Source: Phycisphaerae bacterium (GTDB lineage Bacteria; Planctomycetota; Phycisphaerae; Phycisphaerales; SM1A02). From it: a stretch of 64,000 bases of DNA. A model generated the notes under the pieces. The model was not told the origin of the DNA. It made no database searches and worked only from the letters and a program-made list of their open reading frames with translations. A program made the translations under genes and the position numbers. Below are positions 50,634 to 58,395 of this stretch, in pieces. Where the stretch lies: NCBI GenBank assembly GCA_016873315.1, contig VGXL01000003.1:1-64000 (forward strand). Reading direction: 5' to 3'. The number at the start of each line of letters is the position of its first letter. Position 1 is the stretch's first letter.

Positions 50634-51905
50634 ATGATCGAGCACACATCCGTTGACCGTCGGACCTTCATCCAGGGTGTGGCCGCGACGGCCGCCGTCA
50701 TGGCTGCGCCGGGCGTGCTCGCGGCGGGTCGGCGTGCCGATGCTCTGCGCGTGGGCGTGATCGGTTGCGGCGGTCGCGGCACCGGTGCGGCGATCAACGC
50801 GATCGACGCTGCCGAGGCCACCAAGGGCGCCGTGCGCATCGTGGCGCTCGGGGACCTCTTTGCGGAACGCGTCGAGCGCGCGCGTGCGGGCTTGGCCGAC
50901 AAGGGCGAGATGGGAAAAGTCGCGGAGCAGAACTGCTTCACGGGCTTCGATGCCTACAAGAGCGTCATCGCCACCGACTGCGATGTGGTCATCTTGGCGA
51001 CGCCGCCCGGATTCCGCCCGAGCCACTTCAAGGCTGCGGTCGATGCCGGCAAGCACATCTTCATGGAGAAGCCGGTCGCAGTCGATGCACCGGGCGTGCG
51101 CATGGTGCTCGCGGCGGCGGCCGATGCTGAGCGACGAAAGCTCAGCGTGGTCGCTGGCACGCAGCGTCGGCATGAGCAGTGCTACCTCGAGGCGATGGAG
51201 CGCATCCACCGCGGCGACTTGGGCACGGTCGTCGGTGCACGGTGCTTCTGGAACCAGCAGGGGCTGTGGGATGTCGAAGCGCGTGCTGACCGCAGCGACA
51301 TGGAGAATCAGATCCGCAACTGGCTCTATCACGCGTGGCTCTCGGGCGATCATGTCGTCGAACAGCATGTTCACAACATCGACGTCGTGAACTGGGCGTT
51401 CCAAGCGGTGCCGCTGCGGTGCGTCGCCACGGGCGGGCGCCAGTCGCGCACGCAGTCCAAGTACGGGCACATCTACGACCACTTCGCCTGCGACTTCACC
51501 TACCCGGGGAACCGCTTCGCGCTCTCGATGGCGCGACAGCAAGAGGGCACCGACGGCCGAGTGCAGGAGATCATTCACGGCAGCGACGGCATGGCCGAGC
51601 TCTCGTCGGGCAACGCAGCGATCGTTGGCGCCAAGGCGTGGAAGTTTGCTGGCAAGCAGCGCAATCCCTATGTGCAAGAGCACATCGATCTGCAGGCGAG
51701 CATCCACGGCGGGACCTACCTCAACGAGGGCAAGCGCATCGCCGAGAGCACGCTCTGCGCGATCATGCTCCGCATGGCGGCGTACCGCGGCAAGGACATC
51801 ACCTGGGAGCAGGCGCTGAACGACACCGAGGATCTGATGCCGAAGGTGCTGGAGTTCGGTCCCAATCCGCAAGCGCCCGTGGCGATCCCCGGTCAGGGAA
51901 CCTGA
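50634..51905 (+). CDS. Gfo/Idh/MocA-family oxidoreductase with Tat signal
   Basis: 423 residues. The N-terminus SVDRRTFIQGVAATAAVMAAPGVLA is a twin-arginine signal, so the folded, NAD(P)-loaded enzyme would be exported. The dinucleotide site is VGVIGCGGRGTG and the catalytic motif is MEKPVAVD. The C-terminal domain (about 165-400) fits planctomycete-type MocA enzymes acting on sugars. AAGGAG at 50622-50627, 6 nt before the ATG at 50634, sets the start; a GTG overlapping the upstream stop is less likely. Confidence 0.92.
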   Translation: MIEHTSVDRRTFIQGVAATAAVMAAPGVLAAGRRADALRVGVIGCGGRGTGAAINAIDAAEATKGAVRIVALGDLFAERVERARAGLADKGEMGKVAEQNCFTGFDAYKSVIATDCDVVILATPPGFRPSHFKAAVDAGKHIFMEKPVAVDAPGVRMVLAAAADAERRKLSVVAGTQRRHEQCYLEAMERIHRGDLGTVVGARCFWNQQGLWDVEARADRSDMENQIRNWLYHAWLSGDHVVEQHVHNIDVVNWAFQAVPLRCVATGGRQSRTQSKYGHIYDHFACDFTYPGNRFALSMARQQEGTDGRVQEIIHGSDGMAELSSGNAAIVGAKAWKFAGKQRNPYVQEHIDLQASIHGGTYLNEGKRIAESTLCAIMLRMAAYRGKDITWEQALNDTEDLMPKVLEFGPNPQAPVAIPGQGT

Positions 51906-51913
51906 AGCGATCT

Positions 51914-51944
51914 GCATCCGCGATCAGGGCAGCGAAGCGGATGC
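51914..51944. terminator. hairpin between the MocA and apbE genes
   Basis: GCATCCGC (51914-51921) and GCGGATGC (51937-51944) form a perfect 8-bp stem with a 15-nt loop. It lies 8 nt after one stop and spans the stop of the opposing gene, so it could serve both. Confidence 0.5.
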
Positions 51945-52970
51945 GGCCGGGGCGACGATGACCACATCGAGCGGGCAGGGCGGTCCGGCTGGGCCGGGCG
52001 ATGTGGACCAGGTGGTCGGCTTGCCAGCTTCAAGCGTCGTCACGCTCGCGCGGTAACCAGGGAATCGTCGCATGATGCTCGGCGCATCGCGAACGCCGGC
52101 GACGCAGAGTGCCGTCGCGAGCGCATCGCATGTTGCACCGTCGGGGCCGCGCACGCACCCGGCCGTTCGGTCGCGCAACGCGCGTCCGGTGCGCGGATCA
52201 ATGATGTGCGAGTGCCGAACCCCATCGATCTCGATGAATTGTTCAAGATCTCCGCTCGTGGAAATGGCCTCGCCCAGAAGCACGAGTTCGAACGCCTCGC
52301 CCAGACCGTCCTCCTTGTGGATGGTCCAGCCCGGCTTGCCTGGCGGAGCGACGGGGCCAGCAACCAGATCACCAGCCACCGCGACGAGATGCATGAGTTG
52401 CCCCGATTCAACCATCGCGGCGCTCGCGCGTTGAGCAGCGAATCCCTTGCCCATCCCGCCGAAATCGAGCGTCATGCCGTCGCGGTCAAAGGCGATCGAT
52501 TGCGATGGAGCATCGAGCAGGACGTGTTGCCACCCGACTCGCGTGAGCGCGGTGTCGAGCGACGCGGCGTCGGGGAGCGATCCCGTGGCTCGGGCATTGC
52601 GCCAGATCTGCACGATCGGTGCGATCGTTGGGTCGAACCAACCGTCGGTCGCGCGTGCGATCTCGATCGACTGCTCAGTTGCCGCGAAGAGCAACTCGCT
52701 GACGGTGGCGCGAACTCCAGCGGTGCGGGGGAGTCCGCTGCGTTCGCTCGACGCCTGCCAGTCGCTCAGGGCTTCGTCGCACGCGCGGATCTGGGCCATC
52801 GCGAGTCGACCCGCGGACAGGCGCTTCCGATGGTTGGTGTCAGCAATCTTGACGGTGATGTCGACGCCCATCGAGACTTCGGCGAACGACTCCACTTCGA
52901 TCTGCACGGGTCCAGAAGGGTGAGATGGCACACACCCTGCGATCAGGAGCGTGACGAACAGCCCGCGCAT
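51924..52970 (-). CDS. apbE: FAD:protein FMN transferase (ApbE), lipoprotein
   Basis: 348 residues with a lipobox in LLIAGC (Cys 13). It attaches FMN to Thr residues of exported flavoproteins. Conserved pieces include EVSMGVDITVKI, DGWFDPTIAPIVQIWR, DFGGMGKGFAA, SGDLEQF, HSHIIDPRTGRA and GATCDALATALCVAG (metal/FAD site). It starts 3 nt after the HD-GYP gene stop. No obvious flavoprotein target (Nqr/Rnf) is in the window. Confidence 0.93.
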   Translation of the reverse strand: MRGLFVTLLIAGCVPSHPSGPVQIEVESFAEVSMGVDITVKIADTNHRKRLSAGRLAMAQIRACDEALSDWQASSERSGLPRTAGVRATVSELLFAATEQSIEIARATDGWFDPTIAPIVQIWRNARATGSLPDAASLDTALTRVGWQHVLLDAPSQSIAFDRDGMTLDFGGMGKGFAAQRASAAMVESGQLMHLVAVAGDLVAGPVAPPGKPGWTIHKEDGLGEAFELVLLGEAISTSGDLEQFIEIDGVRHSHIIDPRTGRALRDRTAGCVRGPDGATCDALATALCVAGVRDAPSIMRRFPGYRASVTTLEAGKPTTWSTSPGPAGPPCPLDVVIVAPAASASLP

Positions 52971-52973
52971 CCA

Positions 52974-54698
52974 TCAGTCCGGATCTTCCGGGCTCGCCGC
53001 GCGAACCGCGCGCAGTTCCGCCAAGCGATCGAACAGGATGTCGATGAGTTCAGGGTCGAACGCGCGACCTCGCTCAAGCCTCATTTGGTCAAGCACGCGC
53101 TCCTCGGGCCACGCGGCCTTGTAGCAGCGAACACTCGAGAGGGCATCGAAGACATCGCAAATGGCAACGATGCGCGCGAAGACGGGGATCTCCTCGCCGC
53201 GACGGCCGCGGCGCTGCCCGCCCTCAAGGATGCCGGGGTAACCCGTGCCGTCCCAGCGCTCGTGGTGCATCAATGCCACCTCGCGCGCGGCCTCGTCATA
53301 GTCCGTGGGCATGTCGTCGAAGAGATCGCCGCCGATGACCACATGGCGTTCGACCTCGCATCGCTCGTGTTCGTCCAAGAGCCCAGGCTTCTTGAGCACG
53401 CGGTCGCTCACGCCGACCTTTCCGACATCGTGGAGCTTGGCTGCGATGCGCAAACGGTCGCGCTGGCGCTCAAGATTCGGTCCCTCGAATCCGCGCCGGC
53501 GCGCCCACTCTTCGAAGAGAATCGCCGCATAGCCGGAAACGCGTTCGACATGCGGCGTGGTTTCGCTTGGGTCGTGCACCTCGGCCATGCGGATCATGCG
53601 CATGATGATGCTCTCGGTCAGGTGCGTGCGTTCGAGCGCGACGGTCGCGATGCTGGCGAAGTGCTCGATGAGCGCCTGGTCTTCGTCGGAGAAACCGCTG
53701 TCGCGTGAACGCCCTTGCTCATCGCGCGCGTTGATGAGTTCGATCACGCCGAGAACGCGCCCGAGTCGGTTCTTCAGCGGCATGGCGAGCATGCTCTTGG
53801 TGCGATAGTCGAGCAGTTGATCGAACGAATGATCGAACCGGAACGGAAGGCCAGGGTCGAGCCGGTCGGTGTCCGTGATGTTGACCGGTTGGCCGGTCAA
53901 CGCCACCCAACCCGCAATGCTGCGTTCGTTGATTGGGATGCGGAACGACTGCATCGGCGGGGTTTCGCCGCTGCGGGTCCGGCGCGCGAGCGTCTCGTTC
54001 TGGAAGAAGGCAAAGCGCAGCCGGTCGGCTTCGCGCACGAAGATCGTGCCAGCATCGGCGTTGAGCAAGTGACGGCTCTCGTCCAAGATCCGGTCCATCA
54101 GCGTGTGAAAATCCTGCACCTGGTTGAGCTCGATGCCCACCTGCAGCAAGCCGTTCATGCGCGCGCGCCAGCGATCGACCGGCACCTTGTCGTCCGCCTC
54201 GCGCGCCGCGCGAGCGCGCAGGTCCTCGTTCTCACGCAGGGCCTGACGCAACTGCACTTGCACGCGCTGCAGGGCGGCGAGTGCACGGTGCCGTTCGACG
54301 CTGGCGAGGTACGCGCGAGAATGCAGCAGGCATCGCGTTCGCAGTTCAGCCGGTGGGACCGGTCGCTCAAGGTAGTCGCTGGCCCCCATGCGAAAGGCCT
54401 CGGCACGGTCGGTCGCGAGTTCGCTCCCAACGACGAGCACCGGGACCCCCTCTGTCTCGGGCGCGCCGCGGAACCGCTCGAGGACCGCCTGGGCTTCTTC
54501 GCGCCGCTCGACGGTGAGCAGGATCACGGTCGGTGCGACACGCATGGCGTGGTCGTACGCGTCGTAGCCGCGCGAGCATCGATGGACCATCGTGTCCGGC
54601 GCGTCGGAGATGACGGCAACGAGCGAAGCCGATTCGGGCGAACCATCATCGACCGCGAGGACGACATGTTGGGCGAAACTCTGCGTCGACCCGCTCAC
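52974..54698 (-). CDS. pseudo-receiver - GAF - HD-GYP protein
   Basis: 574 residues from a GTG overlapping the PIN-TRAM stop. Domains: a degenerate receiver (about 10-125), in which the phospho-acceptor Asp is T62 (VILLTVERR) and the conserved Lys is R111 (YLERPVPP); a short coiled coil (about 125-175); a GAF domain (about 190-375); and an HD-GYP domain (about 385-555) with H423-D424-V-G-K, MHHERWDGTGYP. HD-GYP proteins hydrolyse cyclic di-GMP. All metal-site motifs are present, so the enzyme is probably active, with GAF rather than phosphorylation as the likely input. Confidence 0.9.
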   Translation of the reverse strand: MSGSTQSFAQHVVLAVDDGSPESASLVAVISDAPDTMVHRCSRGYDAYDHAMRVAPTVILLTVERREEAQAVLERFRGAPETEGVPVLVVGSELATDRAEAFRMGASDYLERPVPPAELRTRCLLHSRAYLASVERHRALAALQRVQVQLRQALRENEDLRARAAREADDKVPVDRWRARMNGLLQVGIELNQVQDFHTLMDRILDESRHLLNADAGTIFVREADRLRFAFFQNETLARRTRSGETPPMQSFRIPINERSIAGWVALTGQPVNITDTDRLDPGLPFRFDHSFDQLLDYRTKSMLAMPLKNRLGRVLGVIELINARDEQGRSRDSGFSDEDQALIEHFASIATVALERTHLTESIIMRMIRMAEVHDPSETTPHVERVSGYAAILFEEWARRRGFEGPNLERQRDRLRIAAKLHDVGKVGVSDRVLKKPGLLDEHERCEVERHVVIGGDLFDDMPTDYDEAAREVALMHHERWDGTGYPGILEGGQRRGRRGEEIPVFARIVAICDVFDALSSVRCYKAAWPEERVLDQMRLERGRAFDPELIDILFDRLAELRAVRAASPEDPD

Positions 54699-55924
54699 GC
54701 GCGCCCTCCGCGACGCGGGTTGCGGCCGCTCGGTCCGCTCGACTCGCGCAATGGTCCGCTCGCCGCGTCCACGCGCGCTTGGTCGGTGGCGGCATCGGCA
54801 AGCGACTGCGCGGATCCCGGCTCGGGATCGTGACGCGCGAAGACCAGCCGCCCGGACGCTGTTTGCAAGGTGTTTGTGACGGATGCCCAAATGTCCTGGC
54901 CGATCAAGTGCTGAACATCTTCGACGACGACCATCGTTCCATCTTCGAGCCAGCCGACGGCCTGCTGACGCTGCTCGCCCGCCTTCTCCAAGTGCACTCG
55001 CAGCCGTTCGCCGCTCGAGCCCGTCCCCCGCAACGACGCGGCAAGGTCGTTGAGATTGATGCTCGCGACGCCGCGAATCTGCGCGATCTTGTGCAGCCCG
55101 GCATCGGTCGTCAGGATGCGACCGCCATCGCGCTGTGCGACTTCGATCAGGGCCGCGTCGACGCCGCCGCCATCCTGCGTTCGCGTGCTGTCGATCTGCA
55201 CCTCAACGAGCGGAACCGCCTGCAACCGCGTGAGTGTGTCGAGCCCGCGCCGCCCACGCGAGCGCTTGCCGCGATCATCGCTGTCCGAGAGCGTCTGCAG
55301 TTCATCCATCACAAAGCCTGGAACGATGATGGGTGCGTCGATCAGGCGCGACGAGGCGAGATCGAGCACGCGGCCATCGATCAGCGCGCTCGTGTCAAGA
55401 AGGTACGGCTGTTCGCCGCGACGCTGCTTGCTGAATTCGACATACGGAATGACGAGGCGGAAGTCATCCTTGGTCGTGATGACCATGCTCACGGACAGGT
55501 AGCAGAGCGTGAGCCCGAGCGTCATCTTCGCCAAGCCAAGGTAGAGCGCGCCGGGGCCCTCGTTGCCCAGTTCCCACGATGCTGCGATCGTGTCGAGCAA
55601 CGCGCCGATCGCTGTCGCCGCGACCAATCCCAAGCAAAGGCCGAAGTAGACGGCCGCGACACTCGTGATGCGCTTGTTCGGCGTCAGGGCATCGAGGATC
55701 AAGACGAGCAGCCCGATGCCGCCGGCCGCGACGATGATCCCGACGACCGTCGCGAACGAGAACTCGTTCGCCTTGGATGTGCTGGCCAAGGTCAGCATCA
55801 CGCTGACGACCAGAAGCACCACGAAAAGCAGGCGCGCTGCGAGGAGCACTGGCGATGATCGCTCGCGCCTTGGCGCGGCGGTCGCAGGTCGTTCGGCAGC
55901 GTTCGAATCCGTTCCCGACACCAT
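54695..55924 (-). CDS. membrane PIN-TRAM nuclease-like protein (YacL type)
   Basis: 409 residues. Four transmembrane helices (about 26-46, 56-78, 87-110, 125-148) precede a PIN domain (about 172-290) whose first metal Asp is D177 in LLDTSALIDGR, and a TRAM domain (about 305-365, AVGWLEDGTMVVVED). The C-terminal 40 residues are disordered and basic. The same layout occurs in YacL-type proteins, whose role in RNA metabolism is poorly known. TACACT (55931-55936) ends 6 nt before the ATG. It heads an operon with the HD-GYP and apbE genes. Confidence 0.9.
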   Translation of the reverse strand: MVSGTDSNAAERPATAAPRRERSSPVLLAARLLFVVLLVVSVMLTLASTSKANEFSFATVVGIIVAAGGIGLLVLILDALTPNKRITSVAAVYFGLCLGLVAATAIGALLDTIAASWELGNEGPGALYLGLAKMTLGLTLCYLSVSMVITTKDDFRLVIPYVEFSKQRRGEQPYLLDTSALIDGRVLDLASSRLIDAPIIVPGFVMDELQTLSDSDDRGKRSRGRRGLDTLTRLQAVPLVEVQIDSTRTQDGGGVDAALIEVAQRDGGRILTTDAGLHKIAQIRGVASINLNDLAASLRGTGSSGERLRVHLEKAGEQRQQAVGWLEDGTMVVVEDVQHLIGQDIWASVTNTLQTASGRLVFARHDPEPGSAQSLADAATDQARVDAASGPLRESSGPSGRNPRRGGRA

Positions 55925-55956
55925 CGACGGAGTGTACGGGGGCGTGGTGCCGCCGC

Positions 55957-55962
55957 TACCAT
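55957..55962 (+). promoter_or_regulatory. TACCAT -10 box of the SRP RNA gene
   Basis: TACCAT ends 8 nt before the closing stem of the SRP RNA begins. Since this RNA needs a defined 5' end, it shows where transcription starts relative to such a box in this genome. Confidence 0.5.
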
Positions 55963-55970
55963 TGCGGACG

Positions 55971-56092
55971 GTGTCGCCGAGGACGGCCGGGCCCGAGGGA
56001 CGGGCGTCCCGTGAACCTGGTCAGGGCTTGACGGCAGCAGCCATAAGCGAAGGCGTTCGGGCCTTCGGCAACCTGGCCGTCCTCGGCGACAC
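55971..56092 (+). ncRNA. ffs: signal recognition particle RNA (small bacterial type)
   Basis: The conserved Ffh-binding region is present: GTGAACCTGGTCAGG, then ACGGCAGCAGCC and ATAAGC. The ends GTGTCGCCGAGGACGGCC (55971-55988) and GGCCGTCCTCGGCGACAC (56075-56092) pair perfectly over 18 bp, giving a rod of about 122 nt. This is the RNA scaffold of the SRP that delivers nascent membrane proteins with Ffh. It lies 60 nt upstream of dnaX, an arrangement also seen in other bacteria, and may share a transcript with it. Confidence 0.9.
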
Positions 56093-56152
56093 CCACCGGA
56101 TTCCGCCGCGCGGCGTGCGCGGCACCAAAGCACTGCGCACGAGGGCACGACC

Positions 56153-57313
56153 GTGGCAAGGAAGGCGAGAAGCGAGCAAGAGGCGCCGGCCGCCGGCGGG
56201 TCGGGCTACGTGGTGCTGGCGCGCCGCTATCGCAGCCGAGACTTCGGTGAAGTGGTCGGGCAGGAACCGATCGCGCGCACCTTGCAGAATGCGATTCGAC
56301 TCGGCCGCACGGCGCACGCCTACCTGTTCTGCGGCACGCGCGGCGTCGGCAAGACCAGCATGGCGCGCATCTTCGCCCGCGCCCTCAACGCAACCGACCA
56401 GCTGACCGAGCGCACCCAGATCGAGGACGCGATCATGCGCGGCCAGGACATGGATGTCATCGAGATCGACGGCGCGAGCAATCGCGGCGTCGACGACGCG
56501 CGCGACCTGATCGCGGGTGCTGGGATCGCACCCACGCGCAGCCCCTACAAGATCTACATCATCGATGAAGTGCACATGCTCACGCAGCCCGCGTTCAACG
56601 CGCTGCTCAAGACGATGGAGGAGCCGCCGTCGCATGTGAAGTTCATTCTGTGCACGACCGAGCCCCACAAGGTTCCTGCGACCATCCAGAGCCGCTGCCA
56701 GCGGTTTGACTTTCGCAACATCAGTGCGCAGCGGATCGCTGGTCACCTGAACGAGGTCCTGGCCAAGGAAGGGATCGCTGCCGACGAGGCCGTCGTGCTG
56801 CAGATCGCGCGCTTGGCCAACGGCTCGATGCGCGACGGACTCAGCCTGCTCGATCGATTGGTCGCTGCCAGTGACGGCGCGCTCACACAGGATGTTGCGC
56901 GTGATGTGCTTGGCCTTCCCGACAGCGAAGCACTCGACGCCATCGTCCGCGCGATGGCACAAGGCGATGCTGCCGCGGCGATCACGGCAGGTGGCGCACT
57001 GCTTGAGCGCGGCTTCAGCGCGGATCATGCACTCGAATGCCTGGCTGCGCGACTGCGCGATGTCATGGTCATCGGCGCCTGCGGTGCGCAGACCGAGATG
57101 GTCGAGCTGCCGAGCGAAGCGAAGCAACAGCTCGCTGAAGTGGCGCGCTCCATGCACGGCGCGGATCTCGTCCACGCGATCGCGCTCGCCGACGCGGCGA
57201 GCCGGACCTGCCGCAGCAGTTCGATCCCGCGCGTGGTCTTCGATGCACTCCTCGCACGACTCGCTTTGGCCGAGCGATTCGAGGGGGCGGGATCGGCGCC
57301 GCCAAAAAAATGA
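56153..57313 (+). CDS. dnaX: DNA polymerase III gamma subunit (zero-frame product of dnaX)
   Basis: 386 residues from GTG 56153 (GAGGG 7 nt upstream). An AAA+ clamp-loader ATPase: YRSRDFGEVVGQEPIARTL, Walker A GTRGVGKT (61-68), Walker B IIDEVH (136-141), sensor EPHKVPATIQSRCQRFDF. The zinc module between Walker A and B, usually with four Cys, is absent: residues 78-103 contain none. The frame stops at TGA right after A AAA AAA; a -1 shift there continues into the next ORF, making tau. recR and rpoN follow; the usual ybaB between dnaX and recR is missing. Confidence 0.94.
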   Translation: MARKARSEQEAPAAGGSGYVVLARRYRSRDFGEVVGQEPIARTLQNAIRLGRTAHAYLFCGTRGVGKTSMARIFARALNATDQLTERTQIEDAIMRGQDMDVIEIDGASNRGVDDARDLIAGAGIAPTRSPYKIYIIDEVHMLTQPAFNALLKTMEEPPSHVKFILCTTEPHKVPATIQSRCQRFDFRNISAQRIAGHLNEVLAKEGIAADEAVVLQIARLANGSMRDGLSLLDRLVAASDGALTQDVARDVLGLPDSEALDAIVRAMAQGDAAAAITAGGALLERGFSADHALECLAARLRDVMVIGACGAQTEMVELPSEAKQQLAEVARSMHGADLVHAIALADAASRTCRSSSIPRVVFDALLARLALAERFEGAGSAPPKK

Positions 57314-57353
57314 CGGCGGCAGTGCCCGCGGCCGAGGCCCGCGCGCTGCCGTC
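57304..57353 (+). promoter_or_regulatory. programmed -1 frameshift signal in dnaX
   Basis: The slippery heptamer A AAA AAA (57304-57310) is in the correct phase and is followed at once by TGA in frame 0. A stem-loop begins 4 nt after the heptamer: GGCGGCAG (57315-57322) with CTGCCGTC (57346-57353), one G-U pair and further GC pairing in the loop. A G-rich Shine-Dalgarno-like stretch (GAGGGGGCGGG) lies about 10-20 nt upstream. Heptamer, stop, hairpin and upstream stimulator match the known E. coli dnaX layout. Confidence 0.8.
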
Positions 57354-57753
57354 CGCCACGCCTCGACCGATCGCGCCGCTCACTGCGCCACTGACCTCGG
57401 CTCAACCCGCTCGAGGCGCTGCGCCGACCTCGCCCGAGCCTTCACGATCCATCTCGCCCACCGCCCGCTCATCGGACGCCTCGCGCGCCGCGGCGTTGGC
57501 GCCGAATGAACGCGTGGAGCGTTCAACTGCGGCCCCGGCCGCTGCGGACCGAAGCGATTCAGCTCGATCCGACGCGCCTGACGCCTCGGCCGTCGTTCGC
57601 AATGCCGCGGGGCGAGCGATCGATCCCGCCGTGGCGGACCGACTGCGCGCGGAGCCCATCGTGCGCCAAGTGACGGACATTCTCGATGCGCCCGTGCAGC
57701 GTGTCGTGCCGCGCAAGAGTCGCCCCGCGCCCGTGCAGGACGGTGAGGACTGA
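57310..57753 (+). CDS. dnaX: tau-specific C-terminal extension of dnaX (-1 frame)
   Basis: 147 codons open in the -1 frame from the slippery site. The first 90 are Ala/Pro/Ser-rich and linker-like. The end (EPIVRQVTDILDAPVQRVVPR) resembles the usual C-terminus of DnaX tau. With frameshifting the full product would be about 532 residues. An ATG exactly at 57310 (overlapping the gamma stop as ATGA) could alternatively restart translation and make a separate 147-residue protein. Frameshift or transcript slippage is preferred because the homology belongs to DnaX. Confidence 0.75.
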   Translation: MTAAVPAAEARALPSATPRPIAPLTAPLTSAQPARGAAPTSPEPSRSISPTARSSDASRAAALAPNERVERSTAAPAAADRSDSARSDAPDASAVVRNAAGRAIDPAVADRLRAEPIVRQVTDILDAPVQRVVPRKSRPAPVQDGED

Positions 57754-57756
57754 CCG

Positions 57757-58392
57757 ATGCTCGAACCGACGAAGGGTCCCTATCCAGAGAGCGTGAACCG
57801 GCTCGTTGCGGAGTTCGCAAGCCTTCCGGGCATCGGTCGTCGCACCGCCGAACGACTGGCCTTCTGGGTGCTCAAGGCTGATGCAGAGCAGGCGCTTGGG
57901 CTCGCGAAGGCGATCGAAGAGGTCAAGCGCAAGGTCCGTCACTGCAGCATCTGCTGGAACCTTGCCGACTCGGACCCGTGCACGATGTGCGCCGATCAGC
58001 AGCGCGACCAGTCGGTCGTGCTCGTGGTCGAGCAACCCAAGGACCTGATCAGCCTGGAGTCGACTGGTCGTCACCGCGGCGCGTATCACGTGCTCATGGG
58101 GCGTCTCGACCCGCTCGATGGTGTGGGGCCTGATGCTCTGACGATCGCCGACCTTGTTTCGCGCGTGAAGGAACCAGCACGAAATGCAGGTGGCGTGGCA
58201 GTGCGCGAAGTCATTCTTGGGCTGAATCCCGATCTCGAGGGCGACAGCACGGGGCTCTTCGTCGCGCAAGCGCTCGAAGGCACCGGCGTGACCGTGAGCC
58301 GTCTGGCGCGCGGCCTGCCGAGCGGATCCCACATCGAGTTTGCCAACCGCGCTGCGTTGGCCGACGCCATCAGCCATCGGCAACGGCTCTGA
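57757..58392 (+). CDS. recR: recombination mediator RecR
   Basis: A 211-residue recombinational repair protein that loads RecA with RecF/RecO. It has a helix-hairpin-helix (EFASLPGIGRRTAERLAFW), a four-Cys zinc finger (CSICWNLADSDPCTMC), a TOPRIM domain (VVLVVEQPKDLISLESTGRHRGAYHVLMG) and a C-terminal RLARGLPSGSHIEFAN block. It starts 3 nt after the tau frame and 3 nt before rpoN, so dnaX-recR-rpoN are one operon. Confidence 0.96.
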   Translation: MLEPTKGPYPESVNRLVAEFASLPGIGRRTAERLAFWVLKADAEQALGLAKAIEEVKRKVRHCSICWNLADSDPCTMCADQQRDQSVVLVVEQPKDLISLESTGRHRGAYHVLMGRLDPLDGVGPDALTIADLVSRVKEPARNAGGVAVREVILGLNPDLEGDSTGLFVAQALEGTGVTVSRLARGLPSGSHIEFANRAALADAISHRQRL

Positions 58393-58395
58393 GCG

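Noticed and set aside
53715-54833. 372-codon plus frame opposite the HD-GYP gene
   Set aside because: The minus strand carries intact GAF and HD-GYP motifs; the plus frame is a shadow.
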